Counted from the stretch's first letter, positions 1 through 9,881 are shown. The stretch is 23,152 bases of DNA from Mesorhizobium amorphae (GCA_003240775.1 QFNI01000055.1:1-23152), one strand, 5' to 3'. Numbers and translations: made by a program. Notes: a model not told the origin generated them from the sequence alone.

Positions 1-1
1 C

Positions 2-1102
2 TGGCCGGTCTGGCTGAGCATCGCCGTGCTGATGGCGGCGAGCTTCACCTGGCGCAAGAACCTCGGCCTTTACGGGCAGCTCTTCGACTCGAACGTCGGC
101 ATCGCTGGCGTCGCGATCTGCGCGTTCTGGCTGTTCACGGCGATCTTTGCCGGCATCGTCGCGCCCTTCGATCCGCTGGTGCAGGTCGCCGTGATGAAGG
201 ACGCGATGCCGGGCACGGTCGTGCCCGACACCGGCCTCGTCTACTATTTCGGCGGCGACAAACTCGCGCGCGACGTGTTCTCGCGCATGGTCTACGGGTC
301 GCAGATCGTGCTCATCATCGCACCGTCCGCCACCGCTTTCGCGCTGATGGTCGGCACCACGCTCGGCCTGCCGGCCGGCTATTACGGCGGCAAGGTGGAT
401 GCGATCCTGTCTTTCCTCGCCAATCTCGTGCTCGCTTTCCCGGTGATCCTGCTCTTCTACCTCCTGGTCACGCCGGGCATCGTGGAAACCGGCATGCCGC
501 AGTGGATCGCGCGCGTGTTCTTCATCGTGCCGATCATCTTCTTCGGCACCCTCTTCTTCACCCGCTTCAAGAACCGGCCGCAGCTACTGGCCGTGCAGCT
601 CGCGATCATCGTTCTGCTGGGGGGCTGGGTCTATCTCGGCCTCGCCTTCAATGCCGATCCGCTCGGCATCATCGCGATCGACCCCAATCAGCTCAACATC
701 TTCGTGGCCGTGGTGTTCGCTTCGTCGCCCGGCGTCTTCCGCATCGTTCGCGGCCTGACCATGGACATCAAGACAAGAGACTACGTGGCTGCCGCCCAGA
801 CGCGCGGCGAGACGCCCTGGTACATCATGCTCTGGGAAATCCTGCCCAACGCGCGCGGGCCCCTGATCGTCGATGCCTGCCTGCGCATCGGCTACACCAC
901 GATTCTTTTGGGCACGCTCGGCTATTTCGGCCTGGGTCTGGCGCCCGAGAGCCCGGATTGGGGCACCGCCATCAAGGATGCCAGCCGCCTCCTGCGCTCC
1001 TTCATCCATCCGGCTCTGCCGCCGGTCTTCGCGCTGATGAGCTTCGTGCTCGGCCTCAATCTCCTGGCCGATGCGCTGCGCGAACAGTCGATGAAGGACT
1101 GA
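2..1102 (+). CDS. Peptide-type ABC transporter permease (DppC/OppC family), 5' partial
   Basis: Inner-membrane permease of a dipeptide/oligopeptide-type importer. The EAA-loop signature that docks on the ATPase is visible near the C-terminus (YVAAAQTRGETPWYIMLWEI, then LPNARG), followed by the usual GLGLAPESPDWG and a terminal membrane segment ending in ADALREQ. The frame is open from base 2 with hydrophobic codons (WPVWLSIAVL) before the first possible start, a GTG at base 26, so the true start probably lies left of the window. Compared with ordinary DppC proteins of about 300 residues, there is an extra stretch of roughly 65 residues between LAFPVILLFYLLV and the EAA loop, containing two additional hydrophobic segments (around 500-660). 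The fused ATPase begins 29 bases downstream, so the two form one operon. The substrate is inferred only from family; no binding protein is in view. Confidence 0.9.
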   Translation, partial: WPVWLSIAVLMAASFTWRKNLGLYGQLFDSNVGIAGVAICAFWLFTAIFAGIVAPFDPLVQVAVMKDAMPGTVVPDTGLVYYFGGDKLARDVFSRMVYGSQIVLIIAPSATAFALMVGTTLGLPAGYYGGKVDAILSFLANLVLAFPVILLFYLLVTPGIVETGMPQWIARVFFIVPIIFFGTLFFTRFKNRPQLLAVQLAIIVLLGGWVYLGLAFNADPLGIIAIDPNQLNIFVAVVFASSPGVFRIVRGLTMDIKTRDYVAAAQTRGETPWYIMLWEILPNARGPLIVDACLRIGYTTILLGTLGYFGLGLAPESPDWGTAIKDASRLLRSFIHPALPPVFALMSFVLGLNLLADALREQSMKD

Positions 1103-1131
1103 TCCTCCAACTCCAGCCAGGAAGGTTCGCC

Positions 1132-3563
<2,432 letters not shown>

Positions 3564-3564
<1 letters not shown>

Positions 3565-3751
3565 GCGCTTCGCCCCAAGGAACGTTCCTTTTCTGAAGTT
3601 CGAAGCAGGCCACACGATGCTTGGCATCGCCCGCTGGGGCACTGGCTCGCTCCGAGCTGGTTGCGCCAGTTCCAGCGCTTCGCCTGACGCGGGAACCGAA
3701 ATGGTTTTCGGCCATTCCCAAGCCGTCAACCGACACGAAAAGGTGAATTCC
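3564..3751. repeat. Hairpin-rich intergenic segment, possible rhizobial intergenic repeat
   Basis: Between the ATPase and the PPOX gene there are four perfect inverted repeats in under 150 bases: AAGGAACGTTCCTT (3577-3590), CGATGC-ttg-GCATCG (3615-3629), ACTGGC...GCCAGT (3641-3646 and 3665-3670) and CCGAAA-tggt-TTTCGG (3696-3711). The 11-mer AGCGCTTCGCC occurs directly repeated at 3564-3574 and 3674-3684. Such dense palindromes recall intergenic mosaic elements of rhizobia, but identity with a known element cannot be judged from one copy. No coding potential that resembles a protein was seen here. Confidence 0.45.
3692..3716 (+). promoter_or_regulatory. Candidate general-stress (EcfG-type) promoter
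   Basis: GGAAC at 3692-3696 is followed after 16 bases by CATT at 3713-3716. The alphaproteobacterial EcfG consensus is GGAAC, 16-17 bases, CGTT, so one base differs. It lies 35 bases before a gene of a stress-associated family, which fits, but a short degenerate motif inside a palindrome-rich stretch could arise by chance. Confidence 0.25.
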
Positions 3752-4246
3752 ATGGCCGAGACCGAGAACCCGCGCGAGAAGCTCTACGCGATGATCGACA
3801 AGGTGAAGATCGCGATGCTCACCACCATCGAAAAGGATGGCGGCTTGCACTCGCGGCCGATGGCCAACCAGGAGTCCGACGAAAGCGGAAATCTCTGGTT
3901 CTTCCTCGATCGCACCTCGGATCTCGCGAAGACCGTCCAAGCCAATTCCAAGGTCAGCCTCGGTTATTCCGACCCCTCGGGCGACAACTACGTCGCTGTC
4001 TCCGGAACGGCGTCGCTCGTACAGGACCGTGCCAAGATCGAAGAGAAGTGGAGCGAGGATGTCGCCGCTTGGTTCGAGGGCGGCAAGGACAACCCGAACA
4101 TCGCGCTTTTGAAGGTCGATCCAAGCGAAGGCGAGTTCTGGGACACCGGTTCTTCGGCGCTTGCGACCGCCATCGGTTACGTAAAGGCCAAGCTCGGCAA
4201 GGGCGACGGGTCGGATGTGGTGGAAAACAAAAAGGTCTCGCTCTGA
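3752..4246 (+). CDS. Pyridoxamine 5'-phosphate oxidase-fold FMN-binding protein, general stress protein 26-like
   Basis: A 164-residue protein with the split-barrel flavin-binding fold of the general stress protein 26 group. The sequence shows the expected pattern: an N-terminal helix, then MLTTIEKDGGLHSRPM (22-37), LWFFLDRTSDLAKTV (48-62), VSLGYSDPSGDNYVAVSGTASL (68-89) and a C-terminal WFEGGKDNPNIALLKVDP. Members bind FMN or related cofactors; catalytic activity is often unknown and is not claimed here. Start: ATG 3752, preceded by AAGGTGA about seven bases upstream; the frame extends upstream to 3617 but that part reads as non-protein-like sequence over the palindromes. It stands alone, with a strong terminator behind it, so it is probably transcribed by itself, perhaps under the general stress response. 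Confidence 0.85.
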   Translation: MAETENPREKLYAMIDKVKIAMLTTIEKDGGLHSRPMANQESDESGNLWFFLDRTSDLAKTVQANSKVSLGYSDPSGDNYVAVSGTASLVQDRAKIEEKWSEDVAAWFEGGKDNPNIALLKVDPSEGEFWDTGSSALATAIGYVKAKLGKGDGSDVVENKKVSL

Positions 4247-4297
4247 CCCATCGGGACGATGCAAGGCGATGACCTCATCGGCCTTCTGATTTGTTTC

Positions 4298-4327
4298 AAC
4301 GCGGGCGATTTGATCGTCCGCGTTTTT
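4298..4327 (+). terminator. Rho-independent terminator after the PPOX gene
   Basis: ACGCGGGCGAT (4299-4309), loop TTG, then ATCGTCCGCGT (4313-4323): an 11-base-pair stem with one G-T pair, extended by one A-T pair, running straight into TTTTT (4323-4327). It isolates the stress-type gene from the preT operon. Confidence 0.85.
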
Positions 4328-4455
4328 CATTCGGGTGTCGCTTCGAGGCTGGCGCCAGAGGCTCTTCATTGGACGGGTGTCGCACGGCTGCCTGTCGAAA
4401 CTTGATTTTCTTCATCATATTTTATTGGAGTGATAACAACGCGTTACGTTGAAAT

Positions 4456-4471
4456 TTGACCGATTGATAAA
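4456..4471 (+). promoter_or_regulatory. RutR-like operator upstream of preT
   Basis: TTGACCG-AT-TGATAAA matches the E. coli RutR box TTGACCA-NN-TGGTCAA at 11 of 14 positions with the same spacing. It lies 39 bases before the preT start, in the only AT-rich stretch of this part, and a RutR-type regulator is encoded 3 kb away. The right half is imperfect, so binding is inferred. Confidence 0.5.
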
Positions 4472-4491
4472 AGCTTCCGCTGTGCTAGCCT
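4464..4491 (+). promoter_or_regulatory. Weak candidate promoter for preT-preA
   Basis: TTGATA (4464-4469), 16 bases, TAGCCT (4486-4491). The -35 element is good and the -10 element is poor. If real, the -35 overlaps the RutR-like box at 4456-4471, the arrangement expected for repression. Confidence 0.3.
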
Positions 4492-4510
4492 CGTGGCAAC
4501 ACAGGGGAAC

Positions 4511-5869
4511 ATGAGCATGGCCGCAGGGCAGTTCACCGACGGCATCGTGGCGGGGCGGCTGGCGCAGCCGCAATATGCCGAGAACTTCGCAGACCTTCAC
4601 CCCGCGCTCGACCATCACGAGGCGCTGGTGGAAAGCGATCGCTGCTATTTCTGCTACGAGGCGCCCTGCATGCAGGCCTGCCCGACCGCGATCGACATCC
4701 CGCTTTTCATCCGAGAGATCGGAACGGGAAACGCGATCGGCGCGGCCAAGACCATCTTCGACCAGAACATCCTGGGCGGCATGTGCGCGCGCGTCTGCCC
4801 CACCGAAACCCTGTGCGAAGAAGCCTGCGTGCGCGAGACCGCCGAGGGCAAGCCGGTGCAGATCGGCCGGCTCCAGCGCTTCGCGACGGACGCGGCGATG
4901 CAGGCGGACAAGCAGTTCTACACGCGCGCGCCGGATACGGGAAAGAGCGTTGCCGTCGTTGGTGCGGGACCGGCTGGCTTGGCGGCAGCCCACCGGCTGA
5001 GCCGCCACGGTCATGCGGTGACGATTTTCGATGCGCGCGAGAAGCCCGGCGGCCTGAACGAATACGGCATCGCCGCCTACAAGGCGCCGCACGATTTCGC
5101 CCAGGCGGAGGTGGACTACGTGCTCGGCATCGGCGGCATCGAGCTGAAGAACGCCCAGGCGCTGGGCCGCGACTTCTCCGTTGCGAGCCTGCTCGAAACG
5201 CATGATGCGGTTTTCCTCGGCATGGGGCTCGCCGGCGTCAACGCGTTGCGCGCGGACGGAGAGGAAGCGGCAAACGTGGAGAACGCCGTGGACTTCATCG
5301 CGACGCTCCGCCAGTCCGGCGATCTCGGCAGCTTGCAAATCGGCCGGCGCGTGGTGGTGGTCGGCGGCGGCATGACGGCCGTGGACGCGGCCGTCCAGGC
5401 GAAACTGCTCGGGGCGGAAGAGGTGACCATCGCCTATCGCCGCGGCAAGGAGCACATGAACGCGTCCGGCTTCGAGCAGGATCTCGCGGCGTCCAAGGGC
5501 GTCAAGATCCGCCATTGGGTGCAGCCGCGCCGCGTGCTGGTCGAGGATGGCAAGGTCGCGGGCGTCGAGCTCGAATATACCGCCCTTTCCGAAGACCGCC
5601 TCGGCGGCACGGGCGAGACCGTGGTGATCGAGGCCGACCAGGTGTTCAAGGCCATCGGGCAGAATTTCACTCCGGGGCCGCTCAACGGCAGCGGTGCCGA
5701 GATCAGGCTCGAAGGCGGGCGCATCGCGGTGGATGGCGAGGGCCGCACCTCGCTTGCCCGCGTCTGGGCAGGCGGCGACTGCGTAGCAGCGGGTGAAGAC
5801 CTGACCGTTTCAGCGGTGGCGCAGGGGCGGGATGCCGCCGAGAGCATTCACCGGGCACTCGTGGGCTGA
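4511..5869 (+). CDS. preT: NAD(P)H-dependent dihydropyrimidine dehydrogenase, subunit PreT (PydX)
   Basis: Electron-input subunit of the split dihydropyrimidine dehydrogenase; it passes electrons from NAD(P)H through FAD and iron-sulfur clusters to PreA, which reduces uracil or thymine. The N-terminus carries two cysteine groups, C45/C48/C53/C57 and C92/C96/C102/C106. Q122, in GRLQRF, lies at the same offset after the last cysteine as the Gln that ligates a cluster in mammalian dihydropyrimidine dehydrogenase (recalled alignment). An FAD-binding GAGPAGLAAA follows at 151-160 and the NAD(P)H-binding VVGGGMTAVDAA around 283-294. Length 452 residues is normal. Start: ATG 4511 is chosen, but AGGGGA at 4503-4508 is better spaced for the in-frame ATG 4517; a GTG at 4493 is also open. 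preA follows after 10 bases. A near-RutR box lies upstream. Confidence 0.92.
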   Translation: MSMAAGQFTDGIVAGRLAQPQYAENFADLHPALDHHEALVESDRCYFCYEAPCMQACPTAIDIPLFIREIGTGNAIGAAKTIFDQNILGGMCARVCPTETLCEEACVRETAEGKPVQIGRLQRFATDAAMQADKQFYTRAPDTGKSVAVVGAGPAGLAAAHRLSRHGHAVTIFDAREKPGGLNEYGIAAYKAPHDFAQAEVDYVLGIGGIELKNAQALGRDFSVASLLETHDAVFLGMGLAGVNALRADGEEAANVENAVDFIATLRQSGDLGSLQIGRRVVVVGGGMTAVDAAVQAKLLGAEEVTIAYRRGKEHMNASGFEQDLAASKGVKIRHWVQPRRVLVEDGKVAGVELEYTALSEDRLGGTGETVVIEADQVFKAIGQNFTPGPLNGSGAEIRLEGGRIAVDGEGRTSLARVWAGGDCVAAGEDLTVSAVAQGRDAAESIHRALVG

Positions 5870-5879
5870 GGAGCGCATC

Positions 5880-7214
5880 ATGGCTGACATCCGCAACAAC
5901 TTCCTCGGCATCAAGTCGCCCAACCCCTTCTGGCTGGCTTCCGCGCCGCCGACCGACAAGGCCTACAACGTGGTGCGCGCCTTCAAGGCCGGCTGGGGCG
6001 GCGTCGTGTGGAAGACGCTGGGCGAGGAGGGACCGCCTGTCGTCAACGTCAATGGGCCGCGCTACGGCGCGATCTGGGGGGCGGACCGCAGGCTTCTGGG
6101 GCTCAACAACATCGAGCTCATCACCGATCGGCAATTGCAGGTGAACCTGCAGGAGATGAAGCAGGTCAAGCGCGACTGGCCGGACCGGGCGGTGATCGCC
6201 TCGATCATGGTGCCCTGCGAGGAACAGGCCTGGAAAAGCATCCTGCCGCTGGTCGAGGAGACCGAAGTCGACGGCATCGAGCTGAATTTCGGCTGCCCGC
6301 ACGGCATGAGCGAGCGCGGCATGGGCGCGGCCGTCGGCCAAGTGCCCGAATACATCGAAATGGTGGCGCGCTGGTGCAAGCAGTATTCGCGCATGCCCGT
6401 GATCGTGAAGCTGACGCCCAACATCACAGACATCCGCTACCCCGCACGCGCGGCCAAGCGGGGCGGGGCGGACGCGGTGTCGCTGATCAACACGATCTCG
6501 TCGATCACCTCGGTCAATCTGGATTCGTTCTCGCCTGAGCCCTCGATCGACGGGCGCGGCTCTCATGGCGGCTATTGCGGGCCGGCGGTGAAGCCGATCG
6601 CCCTCAACATGGTGGCCGAGATCGCGCGAGACCCCGAAACACGCGGGCTGCCGATCTCGGGCATCGGTGGGGTGACCACGTGGCGCGACGCTGCCGAGTT
6701 CCTGGCTCTCGGAGCGGGCAACGTGCAGGTCTGCACGGCTGCGATGACCTACGGGTTCAAGGTCGTCCAGGAGATGATCACCGGGCTGTCCAACTGGATG
6801 GACGAGAAGGGCCACCACTCGCTCGACGACGTGATCGGACGCGCCACGCCCAATGTCACCGACTGGCAGTTCCTCAACCTCAACTACATCACCAAGGCGC
6901 AGATCGATCAGGACCTCTGCATCAAGTGCGGCCGGTGCCACATCGCCTGCGAGGACACCTCGCATCAGGCGATCACCAGCATGGTGGACGGCAAGCGCCA
7001 CTTCGAGGTGATCGAAGAGGAGTGCGTCGGCTGCAATCTCTGCGTAAACGTCTGCCCCGTGCAGGACTGCATCACGATGGAGCCCCTGGCGGTCGGTGCG
7101 CTCGACAAGCGCACGGGCAAGACGGTCGAGGCGAGTTATGCCAACTGGACCACGCACCCCAACAACCCCATGCACAAGGAACCGCCGGTTCAGGTTCCCG
7201 AGCCTGCCGAATAG
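5880..7214 (+). CDS. preA: Dihydropyrimidine dehydrogenase catalytic subunit PreA (PydA)
   Basis: Catalytic subunit that reduces uracil and thymine to their 5,6-dihydro forms, the first step of reductive pyrimidine degradation. It is 444 residues long: an FMN-binding TIM barrel similar to dihydroorotate dehydrogenase, then a two-cluster ferredoxin domain. The active-site loop ELNFGCPHGMSERGMG is present, with C139 at the place of the general-acid cysteine of the mammalian enzyme. The C-terminus holds C347/C350/C353/C357 and C382/C385/C388/C392, typical of two [4Fe-4S] clusters. Start: ATG 5880, with GAGGAG at 5868-5873 overlapping the preT stop, so the subunits are translationally linked. No dihydropyrimidinase gene follows, which is the usual next step of the pathway. 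Confidence 0.95.
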   Translation: MADIRNNFLGIKSPNPFWLASAPPTDKAYNVVRAFKAGWGGVVWKTLGEEGPPVVNVNGPRYGAIWGADRRLLGLNNIELITDRQLQVNLQEMKQVKRDWPDRAVIASIMVPCEEQAWKSILPLVEETEVDGIELNFGCPHGMSERGMGAAVGQVPEYIEMVARWCKQYSRMPVIVKLTPNITDIRYPARAAKRGGADAVSLINTISSITSVNLDSFSPEPSIDGRGSHGGYCGPAVKPIALNMVAEIARDPETRGLPISGIGGVTTWRDAAEFLALGAGNVQVCTAAMTYGFKVVQEMITGLSNWMDEKGHHSLDDVIGRATPNVTDWQFLNLNYITKAQIDQDLCIKCGRCHIACEDTSHQAITSMVDGKRHFEVIEEECVGCNLCVNVCPVQDCITMEPLAVGALDKRTGKTVEASYANWTTHPNNPMHKEPPVQVPEPAE

Positions 7215-7236
7215 GTTCACGTCTTTGCAGACCCCG

Positions 7237-7271
7237 CCCGATCCGATAACCGGTTGCGAGATCGGATCGGG
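7237..7271. repeat. Perfect 11-bp inverted repeat between preA and the DoxX-like gene
   Basis: CCCGATCCGAT (7237-7247) and ATCGGATCGGG (7261-7271) are exact reverse complements around a 13-base loop that itself contains AACCGGTT. No T-tract follows, so it does not look like an intrinsic terminator. Its right arm ends 12 bases before the next start codon and overlaps the likely ribosome-binding GGGGGA. It could be an operator, an mRNA stabiliser or a translation-masking hairpin. Confidence 0.6.
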
Positions 7272-7283
7272 GGACGGGCTGCG

Positions 7284-7661
7284 ATGGACTGGGCTTTGGG
7301 CTTGCATGATGCCGGGCGCATCATCTTCGGCGCGTTCTTTCTGATCGCTGGCATCCGCAACTTCCGCCGCTTCGGCGAGCGGCGCGCGGGGCCGACCAAC
7401 TATGGCTGGCACCTGCCATCGGCTGTCATGGGCGCGGGCTTCGCGCTGCAGGTGCTGGCGGGGGCTGCCCTCGTGCTCGCCGTGTGGACGGTCTGGGCCT
7501 CGGTCGGACTCATCCTGTTCCTGGTCGCGGCGACCGCGCTCTTCCACAATCCGCTCTGCTTCCCGAAGGGGCAGCGCGACCTGCACATCTATCTCGTGCT
7601 GGTGAACATCACGCTGGTGGGCGGGCTGATGATGGTGATGGCGCCGGCAGTGGCGGGGTAG
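7284..7661 (+). CDS. DoxX-like small integral membrane protein
   Basis: A 125-residue protein with about four hydrophobic segments: residues 11-24 (GRIIFGAFFLIAGI), 46-65, 68-87 and 108-121, the short DoxX-like layout. The biochemical role of such proteins is mostly unknown; some associate with redox enzymes in the membrane. Start: ATG 7284, with GGGGGA nine bases upstream; a TTG at 7254 is open in frame but would run through the inverted repeat. It lies 69 bases after preA on the same strand, so it may be cotranscribed with the dehydrogenase. Whether it serves pyrimidine catabolism cannot be told from the sequence. Confidence 0.75.
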   Translation: MDWALGLHDAGRIIFGAFFLIAGIRNFRRFGERRAGPTNYGWHLPSAVMGAGFALQVLAGAALVLAVWTVWASVGLILFLVAATALFHNPLCFPKGQRDLHIYLVLVNITLVGGLMMVMAPAVAG

Positions 7662-7718
7662 GGGTGCGAGGGCCCTGCCAAGCCCGGAGATGACTCAATC
7701 CCATCTCGCGTCGGAACC

Positions 7719-8348
7719 TCAGCGGTCCACCAATCCCCGCAGAAAGAGATCTTCCAAAAACCGCGCGGCGTCCTCGAAGCGGCCTTCGGCGCCGCGGTCG
7801 GGGCCAAGCACGGCGCGCACCTGGACGTCGAAGTCGGCATAGTGCTGGGTGGTGGCCCAGATGGCGAAGATGAGGTGCCAGGGGTCGGTGCGGCGGAGGC
7901 GGCCGGCGCGCATCCAGGTCTGGAGGACCGTGGCCTTCTCGTCGACCAGAGCCTTCAGCTCGCCTTCCAGGAGGGGTAGCACGCGGGGGGCGCCTTGAAG
8001 GATTTCGTTGGCGAAGAGGCGGCTTTCGCGGGGAAAGTCGCGCGAGGTCTCGATCTTGCGTCGGATATAGGAGCGCAGTTCGGAAACGGGGTCGCCTTCG
8101 GCATCGAGCGCGCGCAAGGGATCGAGCCAGATCGTCAGCATCCGGCGGATCAGCTCGGCGTGAATGTCCTCCTTGCGGCGGAAATAATAGAGGAGGTTGG
8201 GCTTCGACATGCCCGCGGTTTCCGCGATGCGATCGATCGTGGCGCCGCGGAAGCCTTCCTGCGAGAAGACGTCGAGGGCTGCTTCGAGGATCGCTTCGCG
8301 CTTCTCGCTCTGGATGCGCGTGCGCGGACGGGTGGCAGTGTCCGTCAT
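7719..8348 (-). CDS. rutR: RutR-type TetR-family transcriptional regulator of pyrimidine catabolism
   Basis: A 209-residue TetR-family protein with an N-terminal helix-turn-helix (about 36-58; TIDRIAETAGMSKPNLLYYF) and a ligand domain that resembles E. coli RutR closely over most of its length: LTIWLDPLRA, SRDFPRESRLFANEILQGAP, LKALVDEKATVLQTW and HLIFAIWATTQHYADF. RutR binds uracil and thymine, which release it from DNA. Start: ATG 8348 gives an N-terminus of RutR-like length; no clear ribosome-binding site precedes it, and in-frame starts at 8426 or 8492 would add a tail without family resemblance. It is divergent from the aminotransferase operon, with a RutR-like box between them. Inference: represses this cluster, and possibly itself, when pyrimidine is absent. 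Confidence 0.9.
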   Translation of the reverse strand: MTDTATRPRTRIQSEKREAILEAALDVFSQEGFRGATIDRIAETAGMSKPNLLYYFRRKEDIHAELIRRMLTIWLDPLRALDAEGDPVSELRSYIRRKIETSRDFPRESRLFANEILQGAPRVLPLLEGELKALVDEKATVLQTWMRAGRLRRTDPWHLIFAIWATTQHYADFDVQVRAVLGPDRGAEGRFEDAARFLEDLFLRGLVDR

Positions 8349-8432
8349 GCGGGGCTGAGGCCCGCTCTGGCCCAGTCGCTGCCGCTCGCTGGATGATCCA
8401 TCCCACACCCCTTTCTGGTCCACCATCGCGCC

Positions 8433-8460
8433 TTGACCGTCGGACGAGGGCTGGTAACAC
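8433..8460 (+). promoter_or_regulatory. Weak candidate promoter of the aminotransferase operon
   Basis: TTGACC (8433-8438), 16 bases, TAACAC (8455-8460). The -35 is good and the -10 poor. It abuts the RutR-like box at 8461-8478, which would then cover the start of transcription. The call rests mainly on this arrangement. Confidence 0.3.
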
Positions 8461-8478
8461 TCTGACCAGACGGTCAGA
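8461..8478. promoter_or_regulatory. RutR-like operator in the rutR / aminotransferase divergent region
   Basis: TCTGACCAGACGGTCAGA is an 18-base dyad (TCTGACC-N4-GGTCAGA). Its core TGACCA-NN-CGGTCA matches the E. coli RutR box TTGACCA-NN-TGGTCAA in spacing and at 11 of 14 positions. It sits 77 bases before the aminotransferase start and 112 bases before the rutR start, so one site could control both directions. Confidence 0.65.
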
Positions 8479-8554
8479 ATCCGCCCTAGCACGGGGCGGC
8501 TCAGCCGACCAACCCGATCCGCGCGCCGCTTGCGCAGCCACAGGACCTCACCCC

Positions 8555-9877
8555 ATGCTCAACCGGATCACGCCCAACAACCTTTCGGCCTTTTGGATGC
8601 CGTTCACGGCGAACCGGCAGTTCAAGCAGTCGCCGCGCATGTTCGTGGGTGCGAAGGACATGCACTACACCACGAGCGACGGGCGCGAGGTGCTGGACGG
8701 CACGGCGGGGCTCTGGTGCGTGAATGCGGGCCACTGCCGGCCCAAGATCACCGAGGCCATCGCCACCCAGGCGGGCGAGCTCGACTATGCGCCAGCCTTC
8801 CAGATGGGTCATCCGCTGGCCTTCGAGTTCGCCAACCGGCTGGTGGACATCGCGCCCGAGGGCATGGAGCACGTGTTCTTCACGAATTCCGGCTCGGAGT
8901 CGGTGGAGACTGCGCTCAAGATCGCGCTCGCCTATCACCGCGCACGCGGCGAGGGCTCACGCTTCCGGCTGATCGGGCGCGAGCGCGGCTATCACGGGGT
9001 GAATTTCGGCGGCATCTCGGTCGGCGGCATCGTCGCCAACCGCAAGATGTTCGGCACGCTGCTCACGGGCGTCGACCACCTGCCGCACACTCACAACCCC
9101 GCCAAGAACGCTTTCACGAAGGGCGAGCCCGAACATGGGGCGGACCTCGCCGACGAGCTCGAGCGCATCGTGACGCTGCACGACGCCTCCACCGTGGCAG
9201 CTGTGATCGTGGAGCCCGTGGCGGGCTCGACGGGCGTGCTGATCCCGCCCAAGGGCTATCTGCAGCGCCTGCGCGACATCTGCACCAAGCATGGCATCCT
9301 CCTGATCTTCGACGAGGTGATCACGGGTTTCGGACGCCTGGGAACGCCATTCGCGGCCGATTATTTCGGGGTGAAGCCCGACATCATGATCACCGCAAAG
9401 GGCGTCACCAACGGCGTGATCCCGATGGGCGCGGTGTTCGTGACGAGCGCCATCCACGACGCATTCATGAACGGGCCGGAACACCTGATCGAGTTCTTCC
9501 ACGGCTACACCTATTCGGGCAATCCGATCGCGTGCGCCGCGGGCTTGGCCACGCTCGAGACCTACAAGGACGAGGGGCTGCTCACGCGCGGCACGGAGCT
9601 TGGGCCGTATTGGGCCGATGCACTGCATTCGCTGAAGGACGCGCCCAACGTCATCGACATCCGCAACATCGGCCTGGTGGGCGCGATCGAGCTTCAGCCC
9701 ATCGCGGGCTCGCCCACCAAGCGTGCCTTCTCCGCCTTCCTCAAGGCGTTCGAGAAAGGCGTGCTGATCCGCACCACCGGCGACATCATCGCGCTTTCGC
9801 CGCCGCTGATCGTGGAAAAGGGCCAGATCGACCAGATCGTCGACACGATCCGCACCGTGCTGGGCGAGGTGGAGTAG
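8555..9877 (+). CDS. Beta-alanine:pyruvate aminotransferase (omega-amino acid transaminase)
   Basis: A PLP-dependent class III aminotransferase of 440 residues. It closely resembles Pseudomonas omega-amino acid:pyruvate aminotransferase, with the shared stretches FWMPFTANRQFK, LDYAPAFQMGHPLAFE, VFFTNSGSESVETALK, RGYHGVNFGG and HGYTYSGNPIACAAGL. FDEVITGFGR supplies the PLP-nitrogen Asp (D253) and ITAKGVTNGVIPMGAV the Schiff-base Lys (K282). The expected reaction is beta-alanine plus pyruvate to malonate semialdehyde plus alanine, the last step of uracil degradation; 3-aminoisobutyrate from thymine may also serve. Start: ATG 8555, with AGGA nine bases upstream; the frame is open to 8393 but would cross the operator. 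First gene of the operon, with the cupin starting 4 bases after its stop. Confidence 0.93.
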   Translation: MLNRITPNNLSAFWMPFTANRQFKQSPRMFVGAKDMHYTTSDGREVLDGTAGLWCVNAGHCRPKITEAIATQAGELDYAPAFQMGHPLAFEFANRLVDIAPEGMEHVFFTNSGSESVETALKIALAYHRARGEGSRFRLIGRERGYHGVNFGGISVGGIVANRKMFGTLLTGVDHLPHTHNPAKNAFTKGEPEHGADLADELERIVTLHDASTVAAVIVEPVAGSTGVLIPPKGYLQRLRDICTKHGILLIFDEVITGFGRLGTPFAADYFGVKPDIMITAKGVTNGVIPMGAVFVTSAIHDAFMNGPEHLIEFFHGYTYSGNPIACAAGLATLETYKDEGLLTRGTELGPYWADALHSLKDAPNVIDIRNIGLVGAIELQPIAGSPTKRAFSAFLKAFEKGVLIRTTGDIIALSPPLIVEKGQIDQIVDTIRTVLGEVE

Positions 9878-9881
9878 GCCC

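Noticed and set aside
502..1131. In-frame upstream extension of the fused ATPase reading frame
   Set aside because: It overlaps the permease gene almost entirely, reads as Arg/His/Pro-rich shadow sequence, and ATG 1132 has a proper ribosome-binding site.
3577..3590. AAGGAACGTTCCTT as terminator of the peptide importer operon
   Set aside because: It is a loopless palindrome followed by only a short T-rich stretch; a stable hairpin would need to open its centre. Kept only as part of the palindrome cluster.
4402..4425. TTGATT...TTTTAT as promoter for preT
   Set aside because: The spacing of 12 bases is too short for a sigma-70 type promoter.
5703..7586. Long minus-strand open frame (627 codons) opposite preA
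   Set aside because: It is antisense to preA, whose flavin and cluster motifs are unmistakable; the composition is typical of a shadow.
7687..7707. GAGATG...CATCTC hairpin between the convergent DoxX-like and rutR genes as bidirectional terminator
   Set aside because: Six base pairs and no T-tract on either strand are too weak to support a call.
8393..8554. Upstream in-frame extension of the aminotransferase
   Set aside because: It would translate through the RutR-like box and gives Arg/Ser/Pro-rich residues unlike the family N-terminus; ATG 8555 fits.
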